NCBI GenBank assembly: GCA_943787725.1
Contig: CALSNM010000017.1
Coordinates: 54,062-118,061 of the forward strand
Source: an uncultured Flavobacteriales bacterium
GTDB taxonomy: Bacteria > Bacteroidota > Bacteroidia > Flavobacteriales_D > Parvicellaceae
DNA: 64,000 nt
Direction: 5' to 3'
Shown here piece by piece: positions 1 through 8,941 of the stretch. Position 1 is the first letter of the stretch. Each line of letters begins with the position of its first letter. Both the position numbers and the translations under genes were made by a program. The notes beneath the pieces were generated by a model, which was not told the origin of the DNA, ran no database searches, and worked only from the letters and a program-made list of their open reading frames with translations.

Positions 1-1
1 T

Positions 2-1030
2 ATTACTGAAATTTTGAAAATAGATCGAAACACATATGAAGCAGGTTTACGTTGGGATTATGAATTAAATAGTGTAGCTGGGAGGCAGACAGATCAGTCT
101 GTTTTTAGTGATCAGTTTAGCTTCTCTAACATAACATCCTCGATTGGTTACGTGAGAGAAATATCTGAAAACAGCTTCTTTCGAACAAATATTGGATCCG
201 CTTGGCGAACTCCCAATATGCCCGAGCTTTATAGCTTTGGTCAGCAAGGATTTAAAACTTGTTTTGGATTGCTTCGATATTACTCTGATTTAGATGGAGA
301 TGTAAGAACTAATAGAGTTCTTAAAATATCGGAGAGCTCCATAGAGCCGGAAAAAGGATATAAGTTTATTAATGAATTTGAAACAGGTAACAAGAAAAAC
401 ACACATACAATTACGGGTTATTCTCATTATATTCAGAATTATACATTCGAGCGTCCTCTTGGTGTTTATGGCACTGTAAGAGGTCCTATGCCTGCTTTTA
501 TTTTTACGCAAGCTGATGCTCTTTTTGTAGGTGCAGATTATAGTTGGAAAAGACATTGGTCAAAATATTTGACAGGGCTTTATGGAATAAGTTATTTATG
601 GTCAAAGAATATAGATGAAAATGAATCTTTGATTAACCAGCCTCCTATTTCGGTTAATTACAAGTTAAAATGGCATAAAGAAAAATTATGGAAGTTCGAA
701 TTGTCCAATTTAGCAATCAATCCGAGTTATACTTTTCGTCAATTTCAAGCGCCGAAAACTATCTCTCCAGAGAGCTTAATAGATGGTTCTGCAGTTATTT
801 CATCTGATTCAGAAATTTTTGATTTTAAATCAGCTCCAAATGGTTACTTCTTGCTTAACATATCGTGGAATTTCAAATGGAAAAATTTAACGGGTAGTAT
901 TTCGGTAAATAATTTATTAAATAATGGCTATCGAAACTATTTAAATGCGATGAGGTATTTCGCAAATGAGCCAGGAAGAAATGTGCTTTTTACTATCAAT
1001 TATTTATTTGAAAATAAAAAAAATGAATGA
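2..1030 (+). CDS. TonB-dependent receptor, C-terminal part (5'-truncated by window edge)
   Basis: The frame is open from base 2, so the gene begins before the window and only about 340 residues of the C-terminal beta-barrel are present. Alternating aromatic/polar strands, the segment WRTPNMPELYSFG (a common receptor barrel motif) and the final strands with NNLLNNGYRNYLN followed by GRNVLFTINYLF fit an outer-membrane TonB-dependent receptor, which imports metal chelates or other ligands using TonB/ExbBD energy. The plug domain and TonB box lie outside the window. Two lipoproteins follow on the same strand, the second His-rich, so a metal such as zinc is a plausible substrate; this is inference from context. 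The first visible TTG at 14 is not the true start. Confidence 0.85.
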   Translation: MTEILKIDRNTYEAGLRWDYELNSVAGRQTDQSVFSDQFSFSNITSSIGYVREISENSFFRTNIGSAWRTPNMPELYSFGQQGFKTCFGLLRYYSDLDGDVRTNRVLKISESSIEPEKGYKFINEFETGNKKNTHTITGYSHYIQNYTFERPLGVYGTVRGPMPAFIFTQADALFVGADYSWKRHWSKYLTGLYGISYLWSKNIDENESLINQPPISVNYKLKWHKEKLWKFELSNLAINPSYTFRQFQAPKTISPESLIDGSAVISSDSEIFDFKSAPNGYFLLNISWNFKWKNLTGSISVNNLLNNGYRNYLNAMRYFANEPGRNVLFTINYLFENKKNE

Positions 1031-1109
1031 TTGCTTTGCTGTGGTGATTGGTCATGTGATGTCCGTATAATTTATGAAACTTTAAACCAACAATATAAAA
1101 CAAAAAACA

Positions 1110-1739
1110 ATGAAAAAAATGAATTTATTTAGTAATTATGTGTCCTTGGGAATTGTAATCGGTGGATTATCACTTATGGGATGCAAGAAAGATGAGGATT
1201 TAGCTGTTGTTCCTCCCGCTTCCGAAAATGAAATGGAAGTTATTACAGACATAAAACTGATTTTTACAAATAGTAGTGATGCATCTGATATTGTGGAAGC
1301 TAGGGCTCAAGATCCTGATGGACTTGGTGTTCAAGAATTGGTAATATTAGACACAATTAACCTAGATGTAAATAAAACATATACATTGACGTACGAAATA
1401 TTCAATAATTTAGAAACTCCAGGAGAGGATATTGGAGCTGAAATTTTAGAAGAAGATAATGAACATCAGTTTTTCTATAGTTTTAGTAACAATGCTTTCG
1501 CAAGCCCAAGTGGGAATGGAAACATTGATGCAGTCTCTGACCCCTTGACCTATAATGATGTCGATGAAAACGGAAATGCTGTGGGGTTATCAACTTCATG
1601 GGCCACTCCATCTTCTGTTTTGTCAGGAGGCGCATTTACAACTAGGTTGCAACATCAGCCTGATGTAAAAACTTCGACGTCAGGAGCAAATGATGGAGAC
1701 ACTGATTTTGAGTTATCTTTTGTATTAAATATTCAATAA
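1110..1739 (+). CDS. Lipoprotein associated with TonB-dependent receptor, function unknown
   Basis: The 209-residue product starts with a lipoprotein signal peptide ending in LSLMGC followed by KKDED, so it should be lipidated at Cys25 and anchored facing the periplasm or cell surface. The mature part is acidic and beta-rich (for example YTLTYEIFNN), and ends with a conserved-looking RLQHQPDVK segment and ELSFVLNIQ. I do not recognise a characterised domain. It lies 80 bp after the receptor and 31 bp before another small lipoprotein, so the three probably form one uptake operon. Partner lipoproteins of this size beside TonB receptors usually act in substrate capture, but that role is inferred here. 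Confidence 0.75.
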   Translation: MKKMNLFSNYVSLGIVIGGLSLMGCKKDEDLAVVPPASENEMEVITDIKLIFTNSSDASDIVEARAQDPDGLGVQELVILDTINLDVNKTYTLTYEIFNNLETPGEDIGAEILEEDNEHQFFYSFSNNAFASPSGNGNIDAVSDPLTYNDVDENGNAVGLSTSWATPSSVLSGGAFTTRLQHQPDVKTSTSGANDGDTDFELSFVLNIQ

Positions 1740-1769
1740 TCAAATTTTACTAACAAAAACTAAATTATA

Positions 1770-2237
1770 ATGAAAACATTAAAAATAATTTCACTAAGCA
1801 TGGTAATTCTCATTGGTTTTGCGGCATGCAACAAAACAAAGGTTAATTCAAAACGCTTAATGAAAGCTGGCGAATGGAAAGTAACAGAATTATCTGTTGA
1901 TGGATCAAATGAAGCAGAATTGCCTTCTTGGGAAATTGAAGATTGTGATATCTATGCACAATCTTGTATGGCAGAGTGGATGAACGAAGAAGGAGGTCAT
2001 GCAGAATTTGTTTGGCAATTCAGAGAAAAAGGAAAAACATTTGAAATTTCTTATCAAGCAGACGAGGATCATGCTCATGCCCATGATCATGCAGCGGAAG
2101 AAGCTGCTGCGCAGGCATATGCGTTTAGTGGGATTTATGAGGTTGTAGAAAGTAAATCTAAAGAGATGCAATTTCAAACAACATCAGCTTTAGGGCACGG
2201 AGGTAAATCGGTTGTAATAAAAATAGAAAAAAAGTAA
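1770..2237 (+). CDS. Small lipoprotein with His-rich segment, possible metal binding
   Basis: The 155-residue product has a lipoprotein signal peptide (GFAAC, lipidated Cys20). The mature part contains WKVTELSVDG, resembling lipocalin-like lipoproteins of Bacteroidota, two cysteines around residues 60-66, and a striking run DEDHAHAHDHAAEEAAAQ near residues 90-107. Alternating His/Asp/Glu of this kind is typical of zinc-, nickel- or copper-binding proteins. It is the last gene before a strong terminator at 2248-2294. Together with the upstream receptor it suggests metal capture at the cell surface. The ligand is not determinable from sequence alone. Confidence 0.7.
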   Translation: MKTLKIISLSMVILIGFAACNKTKVNSKRLMKAGEWKVTELSVDGSNEAELPSWEIEDCDIYAQSCMAEWMNEEGGHAEFVWQFREKGKTFEISYQADEDHAHAHDHAAEEAAAQAYAFSGIYEVVESKSKEMQFQTTSALGHGGKSVVIKIEKK

Positions 2238-2247
2238 ATATTTGACT

Positions 2248-2294
2248 AAAGAGTTATTGCACATTAGTAATTATTGTTGCAATAACTCTTTTCT
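2248..2294 (+). terminator. Rho-independent terminator after the receptor/lipoprotein operon
   Basis: A perfect 14-bp stem, AAAGAGTTATTGCA at 2248-2261 and its complement at 2278-2291, with a 16-nt loop and followed by T residues. It lies 10 bp after the stop of the His-rich lipoprotein. Confidence 0.85.
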
Positions 2295-2363
2295 AGTGAA
2301 ATACTATGTTAATAGAATAGGTAATTTACATTCGAGATTAGAATGAACCCTAATATTATTTTC

Positions 2364-2395
2364 AAAGCCTTTCATTAATAGTGAAAGGTTTTTTT
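2364..2395 (+). terminator. Second hairpin with T-run upstream of the next gene
   Basis: An 11-bp stem with one G-U pair, 2364-2374 (AAAGCCTTTCA) with 2382-2392 (TGAAAGGTTTT), loop of 7 nt, ending in a run of seven T. It could be a backup terminator for the upstream operon. Confidence 0.75.
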
Positions 2396-2465
2396 ATTTA
2401 TATTTTTTTATTGTTTATTGTGCAACCAATTGGCAATACTTTGTGTCTTTTTAAAAATTCATAAG

Positions 2466-3311
2466 ATGAAAAAATTAATTTTACTTATTCTCTCAATATC
2501 TATTAGTCAATTTGTGCTCTCTCAAATTATCTATACGGATATAATTCCCGATGATACGTTAATTCCTGATTATGTATCGGATTCGCATTTAATTGATTTT
2601 GATGGTGACTTAACACCTGAATTGGTTATTTTTTCTTCAAAACAAGATACTGTAATCTCGTCATTTAATGTTACAATATCTGGAGTAGCAATTACTACTT
2701 TGGATAATACGGAAATAATTGCGCAAATTTCTACAATTGGGAATGAGGATGTTGTTATTGCTGACACGCTTCCGCATGGATATTTAATTGATGGTAGCTC
2801 GGCATACTTGAGCTCAGCAACTCCTTCCGTTTTTCCTGGGGTCGGATTAGGTGTAAAAGTAGATATAATCAGTTTAACGGCCGGTGATTTTATTGATAAC
2901 GGAAACCTTTTCTTTGGGGTTAAATTCGAAATAGGGACTAATATCCACTATGGGTGGGTGCAAGTAAAAGTAGCGACCGATGCAAGCTCGGGTATTATTT
3001 ATGATTTTGCCTATCAATCAATTGCAGACTCAAGTATTATGGCTGGTAATGTAGAGGATGGATTTGTTAATGTTTCGAATCGCAACTTAGATGAGGTTGT
3101 TGTATATGCGGCCAACCAAAAAATACACGTTATAACAGGAAAAGAATCGGGAACTCTAATAATTCATAATCTTCTTGGAAAACAATTAATGAGCACTGCG
3201 GTTGGCGGTAACATTAGCCTAGGCATATAAATGATCTTAGTAAAGGGGTCTATCTGGTGTCATTTACCAATGGCAGAAAGCACCATAACCAAGAAAGTTT
3301 ACATTGAATAA
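2466..3311 (+). CDS. Secreted protein with type A T9SS sorting domain, frameshifted at the 3' end
   Basis: The ATG at 2466 begins a clear signal peptide (MKKLILLILSISISQFVLS), so in-frame sequence upstream to 2418 is not used. The body of about 240 residues is an exported beta-rich protein that I cannot assign (features include FDGDLTPELVIF and HYGWVQVKV). The end, IHVITGKESGTLIIHNLLGKQL, is the start of a T9SS C-terminal domain, but the frame closes at 3230. Reading frame +2 at about 3224 continues INDLSKGVYLVSFTNGRKHHNQ, and the original frame resumes at about 3292 as KKVYIE and stop at 3311. A 2-base and a 1-base insertion therefore explain the break; they may be sequence errors or a real loss of the sorting signal. 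Confidence 0.7.
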
Positions 3312-3315
3312 TGTT

Positions 3316-3828
3316 CTATTTCTTTATTCTCGCCTTAACTGACCAGGTGAAAGTAAAATTAGCCACTTCTTCACCGGCTTCATTTACTCCTTGCATATGG
3401 CATTCGATTAGTTGCGCCTCTTCCTTTTCGATAGCAGCTTTTATGGCTTGCTTTATTTTTTGACCGTCATTGCATGTAAATGTGGTTATATCCGTAGCTT
3501 TTTTTACGAAATTACCCGTACAATTCACTATAATCATTGCAACAGAAGGTTTTTGCTTATGCGTGTACATTATGAGCAAAGCACCTGAACTCATTTCTGC
3601 AGCCATTCCTAGTACGGCCCAAAAAGTGGATTGAAAAGGGTTTTTGTTTTTGCGTTTGTAAGGAACAGTAACCGAGCATGTATCTTCTGTTAATTTACTG
3701 ATTTTCATCCCCGAAAGAAACCCCATTGGTAAAATCTTAAATAAGCTAGACCTAAACTTAAAATTATTGGTAAAACTTTTTTTTATAAATTCGATTTGTG
3801 AAGAGTCAAACTGGAAATTTTCTGTCAT
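3316..3828 (-). CDS. DUF4442 hotdog-fold (PaaI-like thioesterase) protein
   Basis: The 170-residue protein resembles DUF4442 proteins, hotdog-fold relatives of PaaI acyl-CoA thioesterases. Supporting segments are the central NPFQSTFWAVLGMAAEMSSGALL, which matches the family's usual N/H-x-x-x-T-x-F-x-G/A-x-x-xx-A-E pattern, and SVAMIIVNCTGNFVKKATDITTFTC in the second half. No signal peptide is seen, so it is cytoplasmic. The acyl substrate is unknown. It is a single gene, tail-to-tail with the T9SS cargo (4 bp apart) and divergent from the exonuclease gene. Confidence 0.75.
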   Translation of the reverse strand: MTENFQFDSSQIEFIKKSFTNNFKFRSSLFKILPMGFLSGMKISKLTEDTCSVTVPYKRKNKNPFQSTFWAVLGMAAEMSSGALLIMYTHKQKPSVAMIIVNCTGNFVKKATDITTFTCNDGQKIKQAIKAAIEKEEAQLIECHMQGVNEAGEEVANFTFTWSVKARIKK

Positions 3829-3949
3829 CGTATAGTATCAATAAATAGTAATATCTATAAAAATGAGAATAAATATTAATATTTACTAAGTTTTTGCTTT
3901 CAGAATTCATTTAATACCAAAACGTAAAAATACTACGTTTTAAAAAACG

Positions 3950-3957
3950 TATTTTTG
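3950..3957 (+). promoter_or_regulatory. Bacteroidota -7 box (TAnnTTTG) for the exonuclease/GIY-YIG gene
   Basis: TATTTTTG matches TAnnTTTG exactly and lies 10 bp before the ATG at 3968, implying a very short leader. It overlaps a small inverted repeat (TACGTTTT/AAAACGTA). No convincing -33 TTG was found at the expected spacing. Confidence 0.45.
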
Positions 3958-3967
3958 TCTGTATTAT

Positions 3968-5299
3968 ATGAGATTATTTGCCATTGTAGATATTGAATCA
4001 ACCGGGAGTGTCGCAAATCAGGATAAAATCACTGAAATTGCAGTAATCATAACTGATGGAGAAAAAGAAATTGATCGTTTTGAGACTTTAATCAACCCTC
4101 AGCAGCCTATTACACCATTTGTAGTGAGATTAACTGGAATTACCAATGAAATGGTTAAAGAAGCTCCTTTATTTGAGGAGGTAGCTAAAGGATTATTTGA
4201 GTTACTGAAAGGAAAGGTATTTGTAGCACACAACGTGAATTTTGATTATAAATTTATAAAGCAAGCTTTTTTTGATTGTGGAATCAGGTTTAATGAAAAA
4301 CGCTTATGCACAGTTAGATTGAGTAGAGAAATCATTCCTGGCATGGCTTCTTATAGCTTGGGGAAGTTGACAAGAGGCCTAGGGATTGGATTAAACAATG
4401 CACACCGAGCAATGCCGGATACTGAGGCTACAGCCAAATTATTTGAATTAATGTATCAAAAAAACTTGGCATTTATTGAGGCTTCCTTAAAGGCAAATTC
4501 TAATGAATCTACTTTGCCCGCTAATCTCCCTAAAGCTCGATTTAAAAAACTACCTAAGAAAACAGGTGTATATTATTTTCACAATAACAAAGGAGAGGTT
4601 ATTTACATAGGGAAAGCAAAAAACTTAAAGAATAGAGTTTCATCTCATTTTACGGGTAAATTGTCTTGGAAAAATGAAGTTTTTTCAAGAGAGATATTTG
4701 ATGTTTCGTTTGAAGTAACCGGTAATGAGCTGATAGCGGCGTTTCTAGAAGATACTGAAATAAAACACAATTGGCCAGTCTACAATCGATCTCAAAAATC
4801 CAGAATTGATAAGTTTGGTATTTTTATTTATGAGGACCGTAGTAATAATAAACGATTAGGAATTAATAAAGCCACTAATCATTCTGCATTTATAAAAGCT
4901 TTTCCAACGCTTAGTGAAGCAAGAAATTGGTTGATTAAAAAAATAGATGAATTTACTTTGAAACCTTCATATTGCGGTATGGAACAGTTTGATGTAGGTG
5001 ACATTTCCATTGAAGAGCATGCCACAAATATAGAGTTGTTTTTAGAAGGTTTTAATCTGGGAGAAGATACGCTTGTTATTAAAGGTGAGGGGAGAAGAGC
5101 TGATGAAAAAAGTTTTATATACATAGAAAAAGGAAATTATAAAGGCTATGGTTATTATTCAGATCAAGAAAACCTGAATAATGTCGAAGATTTAAAAAAT
5201 TTCTTGACTTTGCAAAAAGAAACAATGTTAATAAGAACTGTTATTAAAACTGAGCTTAAAAAAAAGAACTCGGATTATGAAATAATAACATTAAGCTAA
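3968..5299 (+). CDS. DEDDh exonuclease (DnaQ/PolC epsilon-like) fused to GIY-YIG nuclease domain
   Basis: The N-terminal 170 residues are a DnaQ-type 3'-5' exonuclease with the DEDDh residues visible: Asp8 and Glu10 (VDIEST), Asp93 (HNVNFDYKF), His146 and Asp151 (HRAMPDTEA). After a linker, residues 195-280 form a UvrC-like GIY-YIG domain (KTGVYYF at about 198, VIYIGKAKNLKNRV at 211-224, and a downstream EDTEIKHNWPVYN segment). The C-terminal 160 residues are less clear. The architecture is known in Bacteroidota and suggests a DNA repair or processing role, distinct from replicative epsilon and from UvrC, which has its own C-terminal nuclease. It is cytoplasmic and apparently monocistronic. 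Confidence 0.88.
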   Translation: MRLFAIVDIESTGSVANQDKITEIAVIITDGEKEIDRFETLINPQQPITPFVVRLTGITNEMVKEAPLFEEVAKGLFELLKGKVFVAHNVNFDYKFIKQAFFDCGIRFNEKRLCTVRLSREIIPGMASYSLGKLTRGLGIGLNNAHRAMPDTEATAKLFELMYQKNLAFIEASLKANSNESTLPANLPKARFKKLPKKTGVYYFHNNKGEVIYIGKAKNLKNRVSSHFTGKLSWKNEVFSREIFDVSFEVTGNELIAAFLEDTEIKHNWPVYNRSQKSRIDKFGIFIYEDRSNNKRLGINKATNHSAFIKAFPTLSEARNWLIKKIDEFTLKPSYCGMEQFDVGDISIEEHATNIELFLEGFNLGEDTLVIKGEGRRADEKSFIYIEKGNYKGYGYYSDQENLNNVEDLKNFLTLQKETMLIRTVIKTELKKKNSDYEIITLS

Positions 5300-5352
5300 C
5301 TGACTTCCGCGTCTTTGTGAGAAGTCCTTATTAAGCATACTATTGCGCTATT

Positions 5353-5967
5353 TCATTTAGCAGTTTTATATTTATCTATCCAGTCTGGGTTTTCAAGATC
5401 TTGAAATAGTTTAAACATGTTTTCTCCGTAAAAAAAATCTGAATCTTGTATTACTCCATATTCTTGTAAAATTTGTATTTGCGGCCATGATGGATGGAAC
5501 TTACCCTGCGACCAACCTTCAATTTTCATTCCTGGTGCAGGAATGCAACCCACAGGGCATATTGGGTTCCTACTGTACCGCAAAGTCCAAAGATCCTCTA
5601 ATGTAAAACACTCAGAATAATTATCGGAAATAGAATCGTATTTATAGAAACAGTCACTCAGGTTATAAGCAGCAAATAAATCTATATTATCAAAATTTGC
5701 AGCCGAAGTTTGTTTTCCCATTGCTTGAAGAAGAAAAGTTTTTAATTCCATGGGCTTTTTACTCACAATCTTTCCATCCTTAACACCAACCACAGCATAG
5801 TTGATTAGTCCTGAATTGTGCGAAGAATTAATGTTAAAAGCAAAATGATACTCGACAAAACCAAACGCTTCTAGTTGGCGGTTGTTGTTTGAAAAATTAT
5901 AAAATAACATTCCAAAACAAATGGCAATTACACTAATCGTGTATCCTATTTCAAATTTAAATTTCAT
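5353..5967 (-). CDS. Membrane-anchored or exported protein of unknown function
   Basis: A 204-residue product with one hydrophobic N-terminal segment (residues 9-26, ISVIAICFGMLFYNF), followed by an extracytoplasmic domain with four cysteines, including the CPVGC motif near residue 137. No known domain was recognised. Aromatic and acidic residues towards the C-terminus (SQGKFHPSWPQIQILQEYG, DFFYGENMFKLFQDLE) suggest a folded globular domain. It is separated by 142 bp from the fau-containing operon upstream on the same strand, so it may be independent. Confidence 0.6.
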   Translation of the reverse strand: MKFKFEIGYTISVIAICFGMLFYNFSNNNRQLEAFGFVEYHFAFNINSSHNSGLINYAVVGVKDGKIVSKKPMELKTFLLQAMGKQTSAANFDNIDLFAAYNLSDCFYKYDSISDNYSECFTLEDLWTLRYSRNPICPVGCIPAPGMKIEGWSQGKFHPSWPQIQILQEYGVIQDSDFFYGENMFKLFQDLENPDWIDKYKTAK

Positions 5968-6109
5968 TATAAAATAAGTGAGGTAACCTTACAAGTTACA
6001 ATAGTTGATTCGATTCAATCAGTTATTCAGTTAGTTTTTGACTAATAGGTGGTTTCATTGGATAAAAACCTTCCTATTGTTTAACAAAAACAATAAAGGA
6101 GTTTAAATT

Positions 6110-6676
6110 CTATTTGAAAGAATAAATTTGATTTGGAGTAACGCAATAGTCTAATGAAATATCATTTTTGTTAACTCCTGAAATAGAGCAGGTTGACTCG
6201 AAAAGAGAAACCCCAATTTTAATACATTTTGGATTGCATTCTGCTAAAAAACGATCGTATAAGCCTTTTCCATAACCTACGCGTGCTCCTTTATTGTCAA
6301 AAGCTAAAAGAGGGATAATTACTATGTCTATTTTGTTTTCAGAAATTGCTACTCCCTCAACAGGGCATGGAATACCAAGTTTATCCCTTTGGTAAGTTGT
6401 ATTTTCATCAATAATGCAATGGGTAAGACCTAGTGGGCTAAATTTCGTAATTGATGTTGCCACCGTGCATTTTGATTCAAATAGAAATTCAATAAAAGAA
6501 GCTGTATTTATTTCGTTAAAGCTAGCTATTGGAAGAAAGATATGAACCGTTTTGTTATGGAGCGTAAAATGCTCTTTTATAAGGTTGAAAATTTGTTCAG
6601 AACATGATTTTACCTCAGATAGAGGTAATTGACTTCGTTTAAGTTTGTATTCCCTTCTGAGATCTGCCTTCTCCAT
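6110..6676 (-). CDS. fau: 5-formyltetrahydrofolate cyclo-ligase
   Basis: The 188-residue protein is of normal family length. It has the N-terminal basic helix KADLRREYKLKRSQL, the glycine/basic loop GYGKGLYDRFLAEC (about 145-158) that binds ATP phosphate, and CIKIGVSLFES downstream. The enzyme converts 5-formyl-THF to 5,10-methenyl-THF with ATP hydrolysis, returning a storage or inhibitory folate to the one-carbon pool. It is last in a minus-strand operon (redoxin, endonuclease, small exported protein, fau) with a 7-bp gap from the gene before it; the functional link to those genes is not obvious. Confidence 0.93.
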   Translation of the reverse strand: MEKADLRREYKLKRSQLPLSEVKSCSEQIFNLIKEHFTLHNKTVHIFLPIASFNEINTASFIEFLFESKCTVATSITKFSPLGLTHCIIDENTTYQRDKLGIPCPVEGVAISENKIDIVIIPLLAFDNKGARVGYGKGLYDRFLAECNPKCIKIGVSLFESTCSISGVNKNDISLDYCVTPNQIYSFK

Positions 6677-6683
6677 TGGCTTA

Positions 6684-7052
6684 CTATTTCTTAACCTTTA
6701 CGAATACATAGTGCGTAATTAGTAAAGATGTTCCCCTAATAGGATATGTATTAATTAATTTCCATCCGTTTTGAACCATTTCGTTAAGGATAATGACAAT
6801 ATGGTCTACACCTTTAAATCCTTTTGATAATAGGCATTTGTCTTCTCCCTTTCCAGTGAAAAACGAAATACGTGCAAGACCTTTAGAATCCCTTCCTTCC
6901 AGGGTTCTAAACTCGTCTTCCATGTTTAAACGAACTTCGACTATTCCATGCTGACCTTTTTCAATACCAACGGAAAGTTCTTTGACTGTATTCTGAGTAT
7001 ATCCAACAACACTAAAAAGTGCAATTGCTATAGTAATTACTATTTTGTTCAT
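6684..7052 (-). CDS. Small exported protein, unknown function
   Basis: A 122-residue product with a signal peptide (MNKIVITIAIALFSVVGYTQ, cleaved near residue 20). The mature part contains GWKLINTYPIRG and ITHYVFVKVKK, a pattern resembling small Bacteroidota periplasmic proteins with a DUF4177-like fold, but I do not assign a family firmly. Its start codon overlaps the stop of the upstream endonuclease gene by 4 bases (ATGA), which implies translational coupling. Confidence 0.7.
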   Translation of the reverse strand: MNKIVITIAIALFSVVGYTQNTVKELSVGIEKGQHGIVEVRLNMEDEFRTLEGRDSKGLARISFFTGKGEDKCLLSKGFKGVDHIVIILNEMVQNGWKLINTYPIRGTSLLITHYVFVKVKK

Positions 7053-8276
7053 TTTTCTTCTCTTATGATTATGATAGATTTTTCATTTGAAATATTCATT
7101 GCTGGTATTCCCTTATTGTTTTCGATTTTTCCGGTAATACAAACTTTTCTATTGTTTAGCTCAATTTCAGGCATGTAGCTAAAGTTGGGCCGATTATCCT
7201 TCCAAATTGCAACACTAAATATTTGATTTGGAAATTTCTTATCCAAATTTAAGAAAGTTGCACCAGATTTCTCACTATATTTTGTAGATACTACTGTTCC
7301 GCATACAGTAGATTTTGTTCCAATGTTATATTTTGCTTGAACTGTGTTAATCATTCCTTTTTCTAGAGTTGTAGGGTTTAAGGGAGCTACATCACCTTTC
7401 TTGCTTCCTGATTGCCATATGTCGATATCGATTTTTTGTTCTATGAAATCTTCATCCTTAATTTTTGAAAAAAAGTTAATACCGGTTAAAACTTCTACAC
7501 TATCGATACTGATTGCATAACTCATTATTGGATAATCACAGATTCCGTTTGGCATAACAAAACCAATGCCTCTATGATTCGAATTATCAAGTATTACTTT
7601 GTAAAATAAGTTAGGAATACTGACTTCATTTTCTCTATCTTGATTCCTCATTACAGGCAAACTGTCGTGTAATATCCCTCCTGTAACTACATAAACTTGT
7701 ATTTTATTCTCGATAACATATTCTCTAATTGCGTTTTCTAGTTCAGCCCATCTCTCTCTATTTAATTCGGGTAATTGTGGTGCCATGTTTGAATAAAAAT
7801 AGGACTCACTTAAAGCAGTTTTAGACCATCTGAAATCTGCACTAGGAGCAAGGTGACCTCTGTCATACCCACTATACCAATAATCGGCTTTACTAGCTGT
7901 TCCAGAAGTGACCAATTTATCTTTTCTGAAATTATTGGTTCTGGATACATTTCCCTTTTCTACATCTGGTAATATAATATGACTTACCCATTGAGCCTGC
8001 TCATGCTTCTCATTATACCCTAAAATAATTGCCTCATGATATATTACTTCAACTTTTTCATTACAAACTGGATTACCAACAGCAATTAAGATCATTTTGG
8101 ATTTTATGCAATTTAAGTTGTTCTAGTTGACCTAAAAGCTCATTTCTTCTTATGTCGATAGAGTCAATTTTAGTTGAAATAAATATAATTTCTTTTTCAG
8201 TCTCATTTTGCGATACAGAAGAAATGCTAAGGCAACCTACTATCAATACAATAAGATATCGAATTTTAATATGCAT
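7049..8276 (-). CDS. Exported DNA/RNA non-specific endonuclease (NUC1 family), one frameshift
   Basis: The start at 8276 gives a signal peptide (MHIKIRYLIVLIVGCLSISS) followed by a short helical region ending KLHKIQNDLN. One extra base at AATT (8084-8087) breaks the frame; removing it joins this to AVGNPVCNEKVEVIYHEA and the rest of the nuclease. The catalytic motif DRGH (GYDRGHLAPSADFRW) is present, as are SNMAPQ and LNRERW, which supply the Mg-binding Asn and its surroundings. A C-terminal OB-fold-like segment of about 90 residues follows (IFSVAIWKDNRPNF to MNISNEKSIII). This is a periplasmic or secreted sugar-non-specific nuclease for nucleic acid scavenging. It lies 6 bp after the redoxin gene. 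Confidence 0.85.
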
Positions 8277-8281
8277 ATTGC

Positions 8282-8839
8282 TCAAGCTTTCCATTTTATT
8301 CCGCAACCAATACTTGGCAGTTGTTCAAAGTCAATAACTTTATTTTCTAACAAATAATTAAATGCTTTTCTCAAATCCTTCCCATCGCTTTGATAATTGT
8401 TGCCAGGCCGGGATTTATCCATCTGACCTCGGTAAATACATTTTAGTTCTGCATTAAATACATTTATATCCGGCGTGCAAGCAGCGGTATATGCTTTTGC
8501 CACCTCTTGTGTATCATCATATAAATAAGGAAATGGGAAATTATAATTCGCAGCAAATAGTTTCATATTTTCAGGAGAGTCATCTGGATAGTTTATTACA
8601 TCATTTGAACTAATAACAACAAATCCAATTCCTTTTTTCAAATAATCATTGCCAATTCTTACCAGCTCATCAATTATATCAATCACAAAGGGACAATGAT
8701 TGCAGATGAAAAAAACCGCCGTACCTTTTGCACCTTTTAATTCTGAAAGACTATAACTTTTCCCTGTAATCACATCTGGTAATGTAAAGTCGGGAGCCTT
8801 AAAGCCTAATTCAATTTGAATAGTTGGAGTTCTAGCCAT
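8282..8839 (-). CDS. Thioredoxin-family redoxin (AhpC/TSA-like)
   Basis: The 185-residue protein has the redoxin start APDFTLPDVITGKSYSLSELKG, an active-site CNHCPFV (Cys46 and Cys49, a CxxC motif) and PYLYDDTQEVAKAYTAACTPDINVF, with the cis-Pro region near CTPD. The ending PSIGCGIKWK is typical of this Bacteroidota redoxin subgroup. It should reduce disulfides or peroxides in the cytoplasm; no signal peptide is seen. It is the first gene of the operon continuing with the endonuclease, the small exported protein and fau. Confidence 0.88.
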   Translation of the reverse strand: MARTPTIQIELGFKAPDFTLPDVITGKSYSLSELKGAKGTAVFFICNHCPFVIDIIDELVRIGNDYLKKGIGFVVISSNDVINYPDDSPENMKLFAANYNFPFPYLYDDTQEVAKAYTAACTPDINVFNAELKCIYRGQMDKSRPGNNYQSDGKDLRKAFNYLLENKVIDFEQLPSIGCGIKWKA

Positions 8840-8941
8840 TTTATTTATTTTTGGTATCGAGGTAAAAATAAAGACTTCTGGCCATATTATGTCTTTGAAC
8901 TTCTATTTTCATTTGCGCACTTTTTAACAAAATAATAAAAC

